DNA from: Blastomussa wellsi
Lineage: Eukaryota > Cnidaria > Anthozoa > Scleractinia > Plerogyridae
Length of the DNA: 64,000 nt
Direction: 5' to 3'
Assembly: GCA_947652115.1 (NCBI GenBank)
Contig: OX393571.1
Coordinates: forward strand, 15,221,794-15,285,793
Numbering within the stretch: position 1 is the stretch's first letter; every line of letters begins with the position of its first letter. The notes below the pieces were generated by a model. That model did not search any database, was not told where the DNA came from, and saw only the letters and a list, made by a program, of their open reading frames with translations. Position numbers and translations under genes: made by a program. This document shows, in pieces, positions 1-14,000 of the stretch.

Positions 1-103
1 TGTCAATCATTTGCCATGGCGATGTAGAAAAAAACATGGAGTCCCTAAAGGCTCCGGTTTTCATTGTTAGAGTATACATATTCGTGGCAGTGTAGGTAAG
101 AAC
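1..103 (-). CDS. Exon 17 (partial) of the GH116 gene at the window edge
   Basis: Acceptor CATGTTTCAG at 104 opens phase 0, joining ..KNIVE to [20 protein letters not shown]. This precedes a stretch, [15 protein letters not shown], equivalent to the start of the GH116 catalytic domain (the 'F.D..Y.S.LP..L.D' region). Reading frame is open to base 1, so the gene continues to the left. Confidence 0.8.
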
Positions 104-3100
104 CTGAAACATGAGTGGTGGAGTGGTGAAGGTGATCAAACAAATACCAAACACAGTTAAAGTTACACTTGGACCAACTTGCCTCCAACTAAAGGGGTTG
201 GCATTACTTTGATTGACAGGTATTAGTAAGAGTAATAGGGCTGCGGGGAGTACAATTCAGGAAGTAATCGGGCGAGTAATTTCAATTTGAAATTACAAGC
301 ACGATTACGCATGATCGTTTTCTATTGGCGAATAGAAAACAGTGGGAGAACCAATCAGATTCACAGATTTCTAATAGAACACAGCTGAGTTTCTACCAAT
401 TAATCGCATCAAAAACAAACTTTGAGGTCAGTAAGTTTTTTAGAACCTCTTGTGTGAACCTCTTTTGAGAGAATCTCTGTGAAAAAAGTAGGAAATCAGC
501 AAGAAAAAACCCATCGAAGTGTGAAATGATGCAGGTACATGTATTGCAGAACCAATCAAAATCAAGAATATTGTTATGGATACGATTAGCCATGGAATTC
601 ATAGCCACAAGTACAGGCATACACATTTATTATTGAAAATCATTAATAGTAGTTTGAGACACGCAACTCAAAGTCCTGTAAACATCAATATTAACAATTT
701 GGGAAGTGCTTGGCCTGTTTGATGGATTTAAAATTTTTGGAAAGTTAGAGAAAATTATTTGTAAGTTAGAGTAAGTTGCTTACACACAAAGGGGCAGCAC
801 AATGGGGCATGTTGTTGCAACACGTCCCAACTACATTTCCTTTCTAGTTTGTCTTCACACAATGTGAATTTGTCCCTGCTCCATGACCCATGAGGCAACA
901 CCTTGAAGTTTAAGTACAAGTCGAGACAATGCTTATTGGATAAGCTCTCACCTCCACAATGTTCTTCCAGAACTTGCTGTACTGGTTTCCAATATAAAAC
1001 TTTGTGTTGGGGTCTTTTATGCCAAAGGCCGCCTGGTTCCAGTTCACATATCTGTAAAACAAAAGGCATCTCTTACAAACAAGCAAAGAAAAGTCATTTC
1101 CAGTGAATAACATGTCAATAAATAGTCTTTGGAAGGGAAATCGTAAGCTATGCACATGTGTGTACTCATAAGGATACACCAGGGTTCGAAATTAACGGTG
1201 TCCGGTTGTCCCGGACAACCAAAATTACAATGTGGCAATCAAATTGTGCTGAGTGGTTGCCCCTTGGACAATCCAATTTGCCACAGTACTTTCTCTATTA
1301 AAAAAGTTGAATAAACACATATCACAGGTTTTTGTCCTTGATAAGTTATTGATACCTTTATCTAGTCAATGTTTGTCAAAAGTAAAGCAAATATGGAACA
1401 AATTCTTGAATATTGGGTACTGTTGGAAGGTTTTTCTCCCTCGAACTCTTCGAATTCAATGAAATTCTTTTGCACATTTAATTGAAATAAGCCTGTCACA
1501 CTTTAACCAGCAGTTGGTATCTCTACATGCAGTCCATGATGCACTAGTGAAATCTGCCCTGTGATGCTGCCATGATTGTTCCAATATTTTGTTCCCTGAA
1601 GTACGATGAGAATTTTAATTTAATTTTAATTTTAATACTTGCAACATATTGTTTACCCTTTCTTGTTTAAAACATTGTACAATTCTGTGTTAACATGAGT
1701 ATCTTCTGCCCCTTGTGTGTTGATTTTGACAATAATTATTATTGAGGTGTGCATTACTGATAGCCTAAAAAAACAGGACACGTACACTATTTGGCTACCT
1801 GTATTTCTGTACTGTAGTTCCTTGGCTTGATCTCAGGGGCAAGAGCTTGGACAACCAAAATATTCTATGGGCAACCAACCTTGGACTTGTGGTTACCCCA
1901 GGGGCAACTGGACAAAAAAGTAAATTTCGAATCCTGTGCGCCACCCCAAAAACCTGTGATTTTAAGCCATTTTTGCACCGCCAAGTTAGGAATCAATCAT
2001 ATGGCATGGATTTTTACTCCGCTTTGGTAGCATGAAGTGGCTAAGAGTATTTCTACTCCCCCTCGATGGGATGCTAGTCCCAGCATTCTGTCAGGTTCTT
2101 TCAGCAATTCACCGATACCCATTTATACTCCTGGGTACAGAGAGGCACAATGAGAGAACACAACACAGTGCCCCGGCCAGGGCTCAAACTCTGACCGTCC
2201 GATCTGCAGTCCAGCACACTAGCAAACCATAGGCTACATGCCTCTCATACAATTCCATACATGCTTACTATTTGAATTATTTTATTATTTATTACCATGC
2301 TTATTATTTTTATTTAACCATAATTAAGTATATACCTGTGTGGAAAATGCCATGCCAAGAGAAATGTGAAGGTCTAAAAAATAAAAATAATTTATAGATT
2401 ATAAAGAGGCAAATGTAAATATGTTGCAGACAAAAAAGCCAATCCCATAAACAGCATCATTTGGTGGCTAATGTGTTTCATTTTATTTTTCATTCAAAAC
2501 ATGCCTCTTACACAGAAATTACTTTCAATTTCTGTAATCAGATGCTTGAAATATTTAGTGACCATTGCATGTATTGGGTAATTACTGCTGCTAGAAATTA
2601 GAAACTTGAATAACATCGATATTTAGACTTTTTTTACCTGCGAGGTGTAGGGCAGAACTTCTCTCTCACAACAAACAGCCCCATTCCAGGTTTTTCCTGT
2701 CTGCAAGAGTACATGTACAACAAATCAAAAGTTAAGTCAAAGATTAAACAATATTTTACCATGGGAAGCACCATTGCAAAATACAAGTTGTCAGTGTTAC
2801 ATAAATGTAACACTACTGGTCACTCAAAATGAAAAATTGTTTATTAAGCTGTTAATTCCTTCCTTTTTCTATAAACCAGGGCGTAAAATTGACTTTTTTT
2901 CAGGTAGCCACTTGGCTCCTAAATATTTTAAAGTGGTAGCCAATTCCAAAAAGTTGGTGGCCATGTTGTCAAACGCAATGAAAAATAAGCCCGCAAAATT
3001 TGCACGAGCAACAAAGAGGACACTAGAATGGGTCATATACAACGTGAAAGGTTACGTTCGAAATCATACTTGTGTCGCGTTTTGGAAACGGACTTTATGA

Positions 3101-6100
3101 GGAACTTTGCTGCAGATTTACCATTACAAATTTTCAGCAATCACTAGATCTCTAGGTAAGGTGTGATTAGAAATCCAAGTCGTCAATTTGGCTACTAATT
3201 TTCAGGATTTGGTTGCCAAAGTGAAAAATTTTGTCGCATTGGGGCCTGCATTAGGCGCAATTTTACGCCCTGTAAACGTTTGCCATAATACAGCCTTATG
3301 AAAAGTGAAGATTCCCTACACAGTGACCACGGCACAACTTGCAACTCGTATTCGGACATATTTTGCAGTTGGTATAACTTGCAGTGGATAAGCAATCTAC
3401 AGTACTTACTGGGGACGGGCCACACTTCCCTTGGCCAGGAAGACCAGTCGTTGTAAAATATTCCCACATCTCTTTAACATCATCAAACTGGAGCATGGTA
3501 GATAATTTGTCACCAGGATTCGTCAAGGCTGTTGAAAGATATCATTGCTGCTGGCTTAGACATAAGTTTCACAAGTAAACAATTATGTTTTATTGGTTGA
3601 CTATTTAGTAATTAATTCTAGATTATCTTACTGATATCTTATTGATAATTCATGAAATTATAAGCAAAAAGCCATATGACAAATTTTAGTCTTGTGCATT
3701 CCACACCAGCGAACAAGCTAGCCACAACATACTTATTGTTCCCTAGGATTGATACACATCAATCTAAATGCAGTCCACCCAAGTAAGCTAGCTTCTAACC
3801 TGTGAGATATAGGGTATGATTTGCAGGTAAGCTACTCACTTGGTATACTAACCAGAGATTGACACATGTCAATCATGCAGCCCACACCAGTAAGATCTAC
3901 CTGCGAGATGTATGATGGGGAGCATGATTGCATGTTAGCTACAAACTTGAATAACTAACCAGCAATTGACACATGTCAATCATGCAGCCCACACCAGTAA
4001 GATGTACCTGTGAGATGTATGATGGGGAGCATGATTGCATGTTAGCTACAAACTTGACTTACTAACCAGCAATTGACACATGTCAATCATGCAGCCCACA
4101 CCAGTAAGATGTACCTGTGAGATGTATGGTGGGGAGCATGATTGCAGGTTAGCTACAAACTTGACTTACTAACCAGCAATTGACACATGTCAATCATGCA
4201 GCCCACACCAGTAAGATGTACCTGTGAGATGTATGGTGGGGAGAATGATTGCATCTTAGCTACAAACGCGACTTACTAACCAGCAATTGACACATGTCAA
4301 TCATGCATCCCACACAAGTAAGATGTACCTGTGAGATGTATGGTGGGGAGCATGCTTGCATGTTAGCTACAAACGTGACTTACTAACCAGCAATTGACAC
4401 ATGTCAATCATGCAGCCCACACCAGTAAGATGTACCTGTGAGATGTATGATGGGGAGCATGATTCCATGTTAGCTACAAACTTGACTTACTAACCAGCAA
4501 TTGACACATGTCAATCATGCAGCCCACACCAGTAAGATGTACCTGTGAGATGTATGGTGGGGAGAATGATTGCATCTTAGCTACAAACGCGACTTACTAA
4601 CCAGCAATTGACACATGTCAATCATGCATCCCACACAAGAAAGATGTACCTGTGAGATGTATGGTGGGGAGCATGATTGCATGTTAGCTACAAACGTGAC
4701 TTACTAACCAGCAATTGACACATGTCAATCATGCAGCCCACACCAGTAAGATGTACCTGTGAGATGTATGATGGGGAGCATGATTCCATGTTAGCTACAA
4801 ACTTGACTTACTAACCAGCAATTGACACATGTCAATCATGCAGCCCACACCAGTAAGATGTACCTGTGAGATGTATGGTGGGGAGCATGATTGCAGGTTA
4901 GCTACAAACTTGACTTACTAACCAGCAATTGACACATGTCAATCATGCAGCCCACACCAGTAAGATGTACCTGTGAGATGTATGGTGGGGAGAATGATTG
5001 CATCTTAGCTACAAACGCGACTTACTAACCAGCAATTGACACATGTCAATCATGCATCCCACACAAGAAAGATGTACCTGTGAGATGTATGGTGGGGAGC
5101 ATGATTGCATGTTAGCTACAAACGTGACTTACTAACCAGCAATTGACACATGTCAATCATGCAGCCCACACCAGTAAGATGTACCTGTGAGATGTATGAT
5201 GGGGAGCATGATTCCATGTTAGCTACAAACTTGACTTACTAACCAGCAATTGACACATGTCAATCATGCAGCCCACACCAGTAAGATGTACCTGTGAGAT
5301 GTATGGTGGGGAGCATGATTGCAGGTTAGCTACAAACTTGACTTACTAACCAGCAATTGACACATGTCAATCATGCAGCCCACACCAGTAAGATGTACCT
5401 GTGAGATGTATGATGGGGAGCATGATTGCATGTTAGCTACAAACTTGACTTACTAACCAGCAATTGACACATGTCAATCATGCAGCCCACACCAGTAAAA
5501 TGTACCTGTGAGATGTATGGTGGGGAGCATGATTGCAGGTTAGCTACCCACTTGGCTTACTAACCAGCGATTGACACATGTCAATCATGCAGCCCACACC
5601 AGTAAGATGTACCTGTGAGATGTATGGTGGGGAGCATGATTGCATGTTAGCTACAAACTTGACTTACTAACCAGCAATTGACACATGTCAATCATGCAGC
5701 CCACACCAGTAAGATGTACCTGTGAGATGTATGGTGGGGAGCATGATTGCAGGTTAGCTACAAACTTGACTTACTAACCAGCAATTGACACATGTCAATC
5801 ATGCAGCCCACACCAGTAAGATGTACCTGTGAGATGTATGATGGGGAGCATGATTGCATGTTAGCTACAAACTTGACTTACTAACCAGCGATTGGCACAT
5901 GTCAATCATGCAGCCCACACCAGTAAGATGTACCTGTGAGATGTATGGTGGGGAGCATGATTGCATGTTAGCTACAAACTTGACTTACTAACCAGCAATT
6001 GACACATGTCAATCATGCAGCCCACACCAGTAAGATGTACCTGTGAGATGTATGATGGGGAGCATGATTGCATGTTAGCTACAAACTTGACTTACTAACC

Positions 6101-7408
6101 AGCGATTGACACATGTCAATCATGCAGCCCACACCAGTAAGATGTACCTGTGAGATGTATGGTGGGGAGCATGATTGCAGGTTAGCTACAAACTTGACTT
6201 ACTAACCAGCAATTGACACATGTCAATCATGCAGCCCACACCAGTAAGATGTACCTGTGAGATGTATGGTGGGGAGCATGATTGCAGGTTAGCTACAAAC
6301 TTGACTTACTAACCAGCAATTGACACATGTCAATCATGCAGCCCACACCAGTAAGATGTACCTGTGAGATGTATGGTGGGGAGCATGATTGCATGTTAGC
6401 TACAAACTTGACTTACTAACCAGCAATTGACACATGTCAATCATGCAGCCCACACCAGTAAGATGTACCTGTGAGATGTATGGTGGGGAGCATGATTGCA
6501 GGTTAGCTACAAACTTGACTTACTAACCAGCAATTGACACATGTCAATCATGCAGCCCACACCAGTAAGATGTACCTGTGAGATGTATGGTGGGGAGCAT
6601 GATTGCAGGTTAGCTACAAACTTGACTTACTAACCAGCAATTGACATGTCAATCATGCAGCCCACACCAGTAAGATGTACCTGTGAGATGTATGGTGGGG
6701 AGCATGATTGCATGTTAGCTACAAACTTGACTTACTAACCAGCGATTGACACATGTCAATCATGCAGCCCACACCAGTAAGATGTACCTGTGAGATGTAC
6801 GGTGGGGAGCATGATTGCAGGTTAGCTACAAACTTGACTTACTAACCAGCGATTGACACATGTCCATTTCCAGAGCTCTGCTCTTCTAATGAAGGGTTAC
6901 TCATATCAATACCAAACAAATCACTACAAAAAGGAAAACAAATGAACAAATAAATAAACAATGCAAGTTCATAACAAATAATACAATATAAATACAATCA
7001 TGGTCACTTCAGTTAATTAGTAGTTATGCTATGATAATTATTTTACTTGCCATGTTTTGTGCATTTTGAACAATTTAGCCTAAATTTTTCCAAATCCTCA
7101 TTTGTAATTCGCCTCAACCTTCTCCATCCTTGTTCCTTTTTGGTTTAGCATCACCTCTTTGGTGTTTTTCTTCCTTAGTAAACTATTTTATTTTTCATTC
7201 AACTAATTTATTCCGAAGTTTTCATGTTACCAGGCACCAGCCAATAGCGAAGTTCCTTCTTTCTGTATATAAAAACACACGACGCATAATTCCTTGATTT
7301 GCTCCGACGAAGGGCTAACGCTCGAAACGTCAGCTCTTGAATCTCTTTACGGTGGCCAATTCACATTATCAACCCAGTTGATAAAACCAAATTATATTGT
7401 TATACTTT

Positions 7409-7450
<42 letters not shown>

Positions 7451-8002
7451 CTATTCATTTATTATTTTTAGGTCTCCTACATTTTAAGGCATTTTTGTTG
7501 CCAAAAATAACTCAAAATACATTGTATCGTGAAAGTCAGGTCCTTTAGATTTCAGAATTACACCAACTAAAGGAAGTACCGGTAATACTAACAGATCAAA
7601 AGTAAACAAGTATGGTTTAAACTGAGAAAAGTAAAGATGGCTTACACATGGCAAACGTTTTAAGATGCATTGTGTGTGAAACAACTCCTATAAGGCTTTT
7701 TGTTTGCCTAGTTTAATATGAAAATGTAAAACCCACCCAGTTTGCAGAAAACAATTCAGATTTCCTCCATATCCATCACATTGCACTGCAAAATTAATAT
7801 GGGCAGTATAATGTTAATATGAATACATGCACAAAATGATTGTTCTGAGAATTAAGTGAATCAGAAACTCAGTGAAGGGAGCAAATTAAAGTGTGTGATA
7901 CAAACATCCCATGTTTATTATCAAAATCACTGTGATAAACTGTAGTGTGAAAGTTTTTAATTCATGTGATCGAGATTGGCAGAGCACGAGACGTAATTTA
8001 GC

Positions 8003-8035
<33 letters not shown>

Positions 8036-11000
8036 AAGCATTTTTAGATGAATAAACACCATTAGTCTCCTAAGGAGATGTTAACCTGCTACAAGGATCA
8101 TTTTCATCCACATATTAAAAACTGACCTTCTGAAGTAATTGGCTTTATTCCATCCCAACCAGCTATATTCTGGAGAGTTCCCAACAGTGAAACCTTGTAT
8201 ATCAAACAAAGACAGCAAAATTAGCATGACATTCTGATAAACCACTAGTACCGCTTCAAAGTAAGTTGACAGTCCTTCATTAGCTTGCATCTTGATTCTT
8301 GCATCCTGAAACTCACAATTCTTGAAAATATCGAGAATCAATTCTCAAAACTTAATTCAAGAATTTCAAGTTTCAAGTTCCTAGCATAAAAACTAAGGAG
8401 CTTGTCACTTAATTGATTTCTTGAGAAATAAATTATTTTATAACAAATCGCACTCGCAAAGTCTACTACCAGTTTGAAGGGAATAAGATGCAGACATTTG
8501 GGTTTGTTTACCTTTGCAACATCTCTTGATGAATTGAAGACAGTGTAGTTGAAAATTATCACTGGTATACCACTGTTTTTTGAGTCCAGTGGGATGCAAG
8601 GGTTGAATGCCTCTAAGTGTACTGTGACAGGCACCTCATCACTTAAGTAGTCGACTGGAAAATAACAAACCTATCTTTGGTCATGATATCAAAAAAATCT
8701 TATTTTGACTTATGGGGTTATTAACAACATTCGTCACAGTTGGAGGTCAGGTGCCCGGGGGATGCCCAAAGGCTGGCCGGCATGCCAGCTGGTTCCCGAT
8801 GTAACCACCCATGTGGCCGGCAGAGTCCGCAACCCAGCCACAAGCCCCCACACATACCCCCGAGAAGAAGGGATCCCCTCCAACACACACCTGGGCACCA
8901 GTCACTCTGAATAAAGATAAATTCAGCGGAAAGCAGTAATATAATGAAGTAATAATAATTATAACAGAAATAGAATAATAATTTATTAACCCACCCCCAC
9001 TAACAACAGATCACAGACCCCAACAACACTTAGGGATGGGAGGGCAGGAGAACACAAAGAACGAACGCTCAAACACAACGCTACGATCAAAGCAGAGATG
9101 TACTTTTCAGCACATGATTGGAGGTGAGCCCGCTGAGAAGACCGCTGACTGTTGCCAATGACCCCTGACAACCAAGCGAGCTGTGAAGCCTGCTACCGTC
9201 AAACACAAGCAAAAAACACTCGTGGATTAACATGCTGTAAATATTAACAACACTAACAACGCCAAGGTACCTACGCTATATGAACACAATAACAGCGTGA
9301 GGTTCGCTACACACAGCCGACGCTTGCTACTCGTAGTTAACTAAGTTAAATTGCATTTAACTAAATTTAACATTCCTTGTCTATGTAACTGGAGTGTACA
9401 TGTCGATGTACATGCAAGTTGCAAAACTTTTGGTGTAAATGTAATGTCGGCACCAACTGAAATTAGTTAACTTGAATTTTGAAATTAAAGTGTACTTTAC
9501 AAAACTAACAGACCCCAGGGAAGAAGAGAAAACAGAGTTCATTAATAATAGAATAGAGGGGGGTAATGTAATTAATAATCAAGATTGCTGAGAATTTTGG
9601 CAAACCTTCGGCAATAGGGTACTTTGCAGTAACTTCCAATGTCTTCACTCCTGGAAGCTTACTGAGCAGCTCTATGGATCCATCAGGCACAACTTGAAAA
9701 CAAAATTGTCAAGTTGATAATTTAGAGAAGACCATAAAAAATGCATTTATAATTCTACAAAATTACTTTAATCAAGGAAGAGATGAGGAAGAGATGTAAT
9801 ATACAACAGGGTGAACCTAAACACAAACATTCAAGGAAAATATTGTTAAAAACAAGTCAACAACATTTAAGACTTTATAATGAAGACATTCTTCCCTAAC
9901 AGATATGGCCACTGTACTGGCTATAATTTGTGGCTAGAGCTTGGTTTGACACATTGGAAGCTATGAATTGATAATAGTTGGGCCCCTGAAACTCCTGCAG
10001 GTATTATGACCTATGTTAATGCCTACAGGCTGGCAAAATTTTGGCAACAGCATATCAAAGAGAGCCACATGTAAACTCCTCATTAACTCTCACTAGCTCA
10101 GAATCACATTGGGAGAATATCTCCACTGGTACTTGTATGGTGTTTTATTCAGTACTAACAACTTAATGTTAATAATAATGATAATTAAAATGAAAATAAA
10201 AATGGAATGAGAATGATGAGACAAATTAAATCAAACGTACCATGGTCTGTGACGTATGCTGCAGGTGTAAATCCTTCATCATCATACCAAGCGCTGGATT
10301 GAAGAACAACAGCTTTGCTGGTAGTTCCTTGGTCCACTCTGAAAAAAGATCAGCAAATTTCAGTTACATATTATGTGTGACCTTGCACGGGAAAACATAT
10401 GTTAATGCTTTTCCGTTAAACGGTCATTGGCGTTATCTCTAAAACATTAGAGGCGTTAGCCTATCCATTAAACTCAAACTGTTAGAACCGTTAACGTAAC
10501 CGTTAACACAAATGTATTAACCGTTAGATCGCCTGACCCAAGCGTTAGAAAAAACAGCATCCATTTAACGGGTAGCATAGCCATCAAGAAACTGTCCTTT
10601 TCGCTAACGGTCTCGCGTCAAAATAATGTCAAGTCCGCTTTCTCCACAAGATGACGTTAACGAATGACAACATGTTCAGATTTGAAAACAAAACAAAACA
10701 AAAACACAAAAGCCCTTACACTACAATAAAAACGCACAGTTCAAATGATAAAGATAAATATAATTCAGATTTCTCTTCCTTGGGTGCATTGCGACTGTAA
10801 AAATTCAGTAAGCAACAAAACCAAAAGGCGATCGAGCGGCTCGCTGCGAGCTGCGATAAACTTCCTGCAAAATTTTAACTTTTCAGTTTCACAGAGGATT
10901 TCAAAAACAAAACCAGACTATTCACAGTCTTGGATTTGAACTACAGCGATCAAAACCTACCTCTCAAGTGGATAAATTACAATGATTGTGCTGCATACCA

Positions 11001-14000
11001 AGGTAAACACGTGGTCTTCGCCTCAATTTGGACCCCGCATTTCACGCATCAAGTTCGAAAGATCATCGACTTGATTACGCGGATTTTCGGTTTTGGGAAG
11101 ATTACACATAAGAAGCTAGCCATTAGAAGGCCAAAGGAAGGACCTAAAATGTTACTGATTATATTCATTGAAAATTACGACGACAGAAAAAGGAAAAAGC
11201 GATCAAAGGAAAAGCCAGCAACAGGCTTGTCACCCATCCAAATACTAACCCTGTCCAACAGGGCTTAACTTCAGTGGTCGGACATGAACTTGTGGCGTTG
11301 TGCTTCCTTGTGCAATCAGTGACACAAGTGCAAGGGGAATAGACTTTAACATTGGGGAGGTCTGGGACCCAGCACGTTGCCATGGTAACATAATTGTTAA
11401 TCACATATTGTACAACTCACCTAGTAGAGTCATAAAGCACCTTAAAGCTACAGAATGGATGTAATTCACAACTAATTTTATATACACACCGTATGGCAAA
11501 GAAAGAATCTGGAACATGAGCCAAATGATTCACTGTGTTAGTAACTTGCCACTGACGGAGACCTCCATCACCAGCCAGTGCTATAGAACCTCCACCTACA
11601 GATGGCAACATTTTTATTATCATGATAAACACTCACAGATAAGTCACACTAACAACAATAACACTGAAAATTCACAGGCAAACAATTTAGTGGCAAATTG
11701 CACGAGACCATGCAGCTCAATAAGAATACTATTTTTCACTAGTTTCCTGCAGGAAGTTGCTGACTCTGTCAGGTATAATTTAACCACAAAATAATGTCCC
11801 AATTGTCAATTCTAAACCTGTTAGTAGTTTTTTTATAATGATAAGTATTTAAAGTCGCCTTGCTTTGTGTTACAGCTAGGACTCTAATTCCCTTAGTTAC
11901 ATGTATATAGCAAAAATGTAAATATGGTTGACTTTTTGAACATGCCTATTGGTCCAAGAGGCAGAGCAACAGCTCTCAGGGCGTCTTCGCTATATTTGTA
12001 AAGATGCAAATGTGGATTGACTCTGTCAAAAAAACACAGTAAAGTATTATTTTTATTAATTTAATTAGCCCAATTATGCCTGAAGTCATGATTCTAACTT
12101 GTCATTTATACAATGTATGGGATAATGATTATTATCTATAGATGCATGTTGGAGCAAGTGCAGTGGCTAGAGGATTCTCCTTCCACGAATGTCATCCAGG
12201 TTCTCCTGTATTCCAGAAACCAAAATCACACACTGTATGAGGGTTGGGTTTGTTGTTGGTTCTCATCCTTGCTCTGAGCGTTTTTCTGTGTACTCTGGTT
12301 TCCTCCATCCACAAAACTAACACTCTAAATTCCAATCCAGTCAGAAATCCGAGGGCTACAGGTTTAGTTGTTAGTCGCAAGACTATAAATTATGAGCTTC
12401 CCTTGTTAAGCCTATTCAATAAATTTAAATTTATTTATTCAGAAAACGTGAATTAAACTCCAACATGGGCATCATAGGCAAGGAAGCTTAATGCAATTAA
12501 GCTTTAATAAAAAGAATCTACAAAAGATAAACTTATCATAAAAATTAATAAATTCCTGTTTGTTATTTTGAGAGTTCAGAAACTTACTTTTTCTCCAAAG
12601 GGCCAGTGGCTGCGTCTGGGTTAGGAGGGATTGGCCTCACAAATTCACAACAAGATGGCTTAGACTCCAAACCAGGGCTACAGCAATTGCTGGCTGCTGG
12701 CTGTAATTAAAAGATCCGAAGAAATTACTGTATGAAAGGTGATTTAAATTTGAGCCAATTAAAATGTGATTAGAACTACATAGAGATTACCATTCAAAGA
12801 AAGCTACTAAGCAGTACCTTCACGTAGTACTGTTTATTATGCTGTACAAGGAGGCTCTAACTTTTATTTTGCCTTTCAGTAACATGTGAACTCTGCCCTA
12901 TCAACACTTTGCGTTTTTTGATGCCATCAATCATCTAAGCCGATCTATTGGAAAACAGAAGTTCTTGGTTTTGTTTATCAACATTGAAGGTTCCTTGGCT
13001 GTTGTCATAGTTATGACTGACAGCACTGAAAAGCCAAATGGTTAGTTGGGATTTTATAGTCAGTGTTCTGCTATGGAAGAGTTGTTGCTGTTGGGCAGTA
13101 CTTTCATGTGCTACTATTGTTCGTTATAGTTCACCACTAAATTTTCTCCGATTCTCGTTGGTCTAAATTAAACATGTGACGCGATAGTGTTCATCCGCGG
13201 AGGGCACTGTCAGCGCATAGTGCCCGTCCAAGAAAAATGCCCGGATGGATAGTGCCGGTCGGTGAAATTTTTTTGTAAATGAGTGGGCTTTCGCTAAAAA
13301 AAACATTCAAACGTTATTTGATTGATCTTCATTTGGAGGGTTTCTTGCCTGATTTCGTTTATACGTACATTTCGGCTTGCAGCAAGATATGCTAGCTTGA
13401 ATGTGCGCGCGGAAGAAAATTTAGTGTTGAACAATAAAGACAATATAGTGTCCCTGTCTCAGACGATCAGCCAATAGTTCCTCGGCAGAAACACTCTATT
13501 ATTTAATTATGCTCTACAAGGTGGTTCGTCCCCTGGCACCTCCTCAGAGAATATTTCAGAGTTTTCAGTTAGTAGTATATGTACATGTAAGACCCAGCAG
13601 CTGGCAGAGGTCCGGCTGGTCATCCGTCATAAATGACTACCTAAAATCCATGCAGTTCCCTAAAAAGGTAAGGTATTTTCAGCTTCTTTTGTTGCTCTGA
13701 AGTAGATGCCCCACAACATGGGCAGCCACCTACTTCAGATTTACAGTAACTGAAAGCCCTAAATTATTGTTTTATGATCATACATGTAATAATTAGAATT
13801 TTATGACTGCAATAATTAAGTGATATAATACATGTACAATGTATATTAAACGTACCTTAAGGTCTCTGTGACAATGTGAAAGTTCAGCTTTGCCCAACAC
13901 AAGAATGTTTATAGGAACTGTAGTCTGGCAACAATCTTTTTTGACAGTTCCATATCCCAGAACCTCCTTCCACTCTTGTTCAGTATTTCCCTTAATTGTA

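Noticed and set aside
755..1069. 104-codon frame [14 protein letters not shown]...
   Set aside because: Wrong frame of GH116 exon 16. The correct frame reads [20 protein letters not shown].
3740..6846. Possible CRISPR array
   Set aside because: The 107-bp units are contiguous with no variable spacers, and the array sits in a eukaryotic intron.
11165..11404. Minus-strand frame [17 protein letters not shown]... considered as a GH116 exon
   Set aside because: No splice sites of the needed phase. Exons 6 and 7 join correctly without it, and half of it is dispersed repeat family B.
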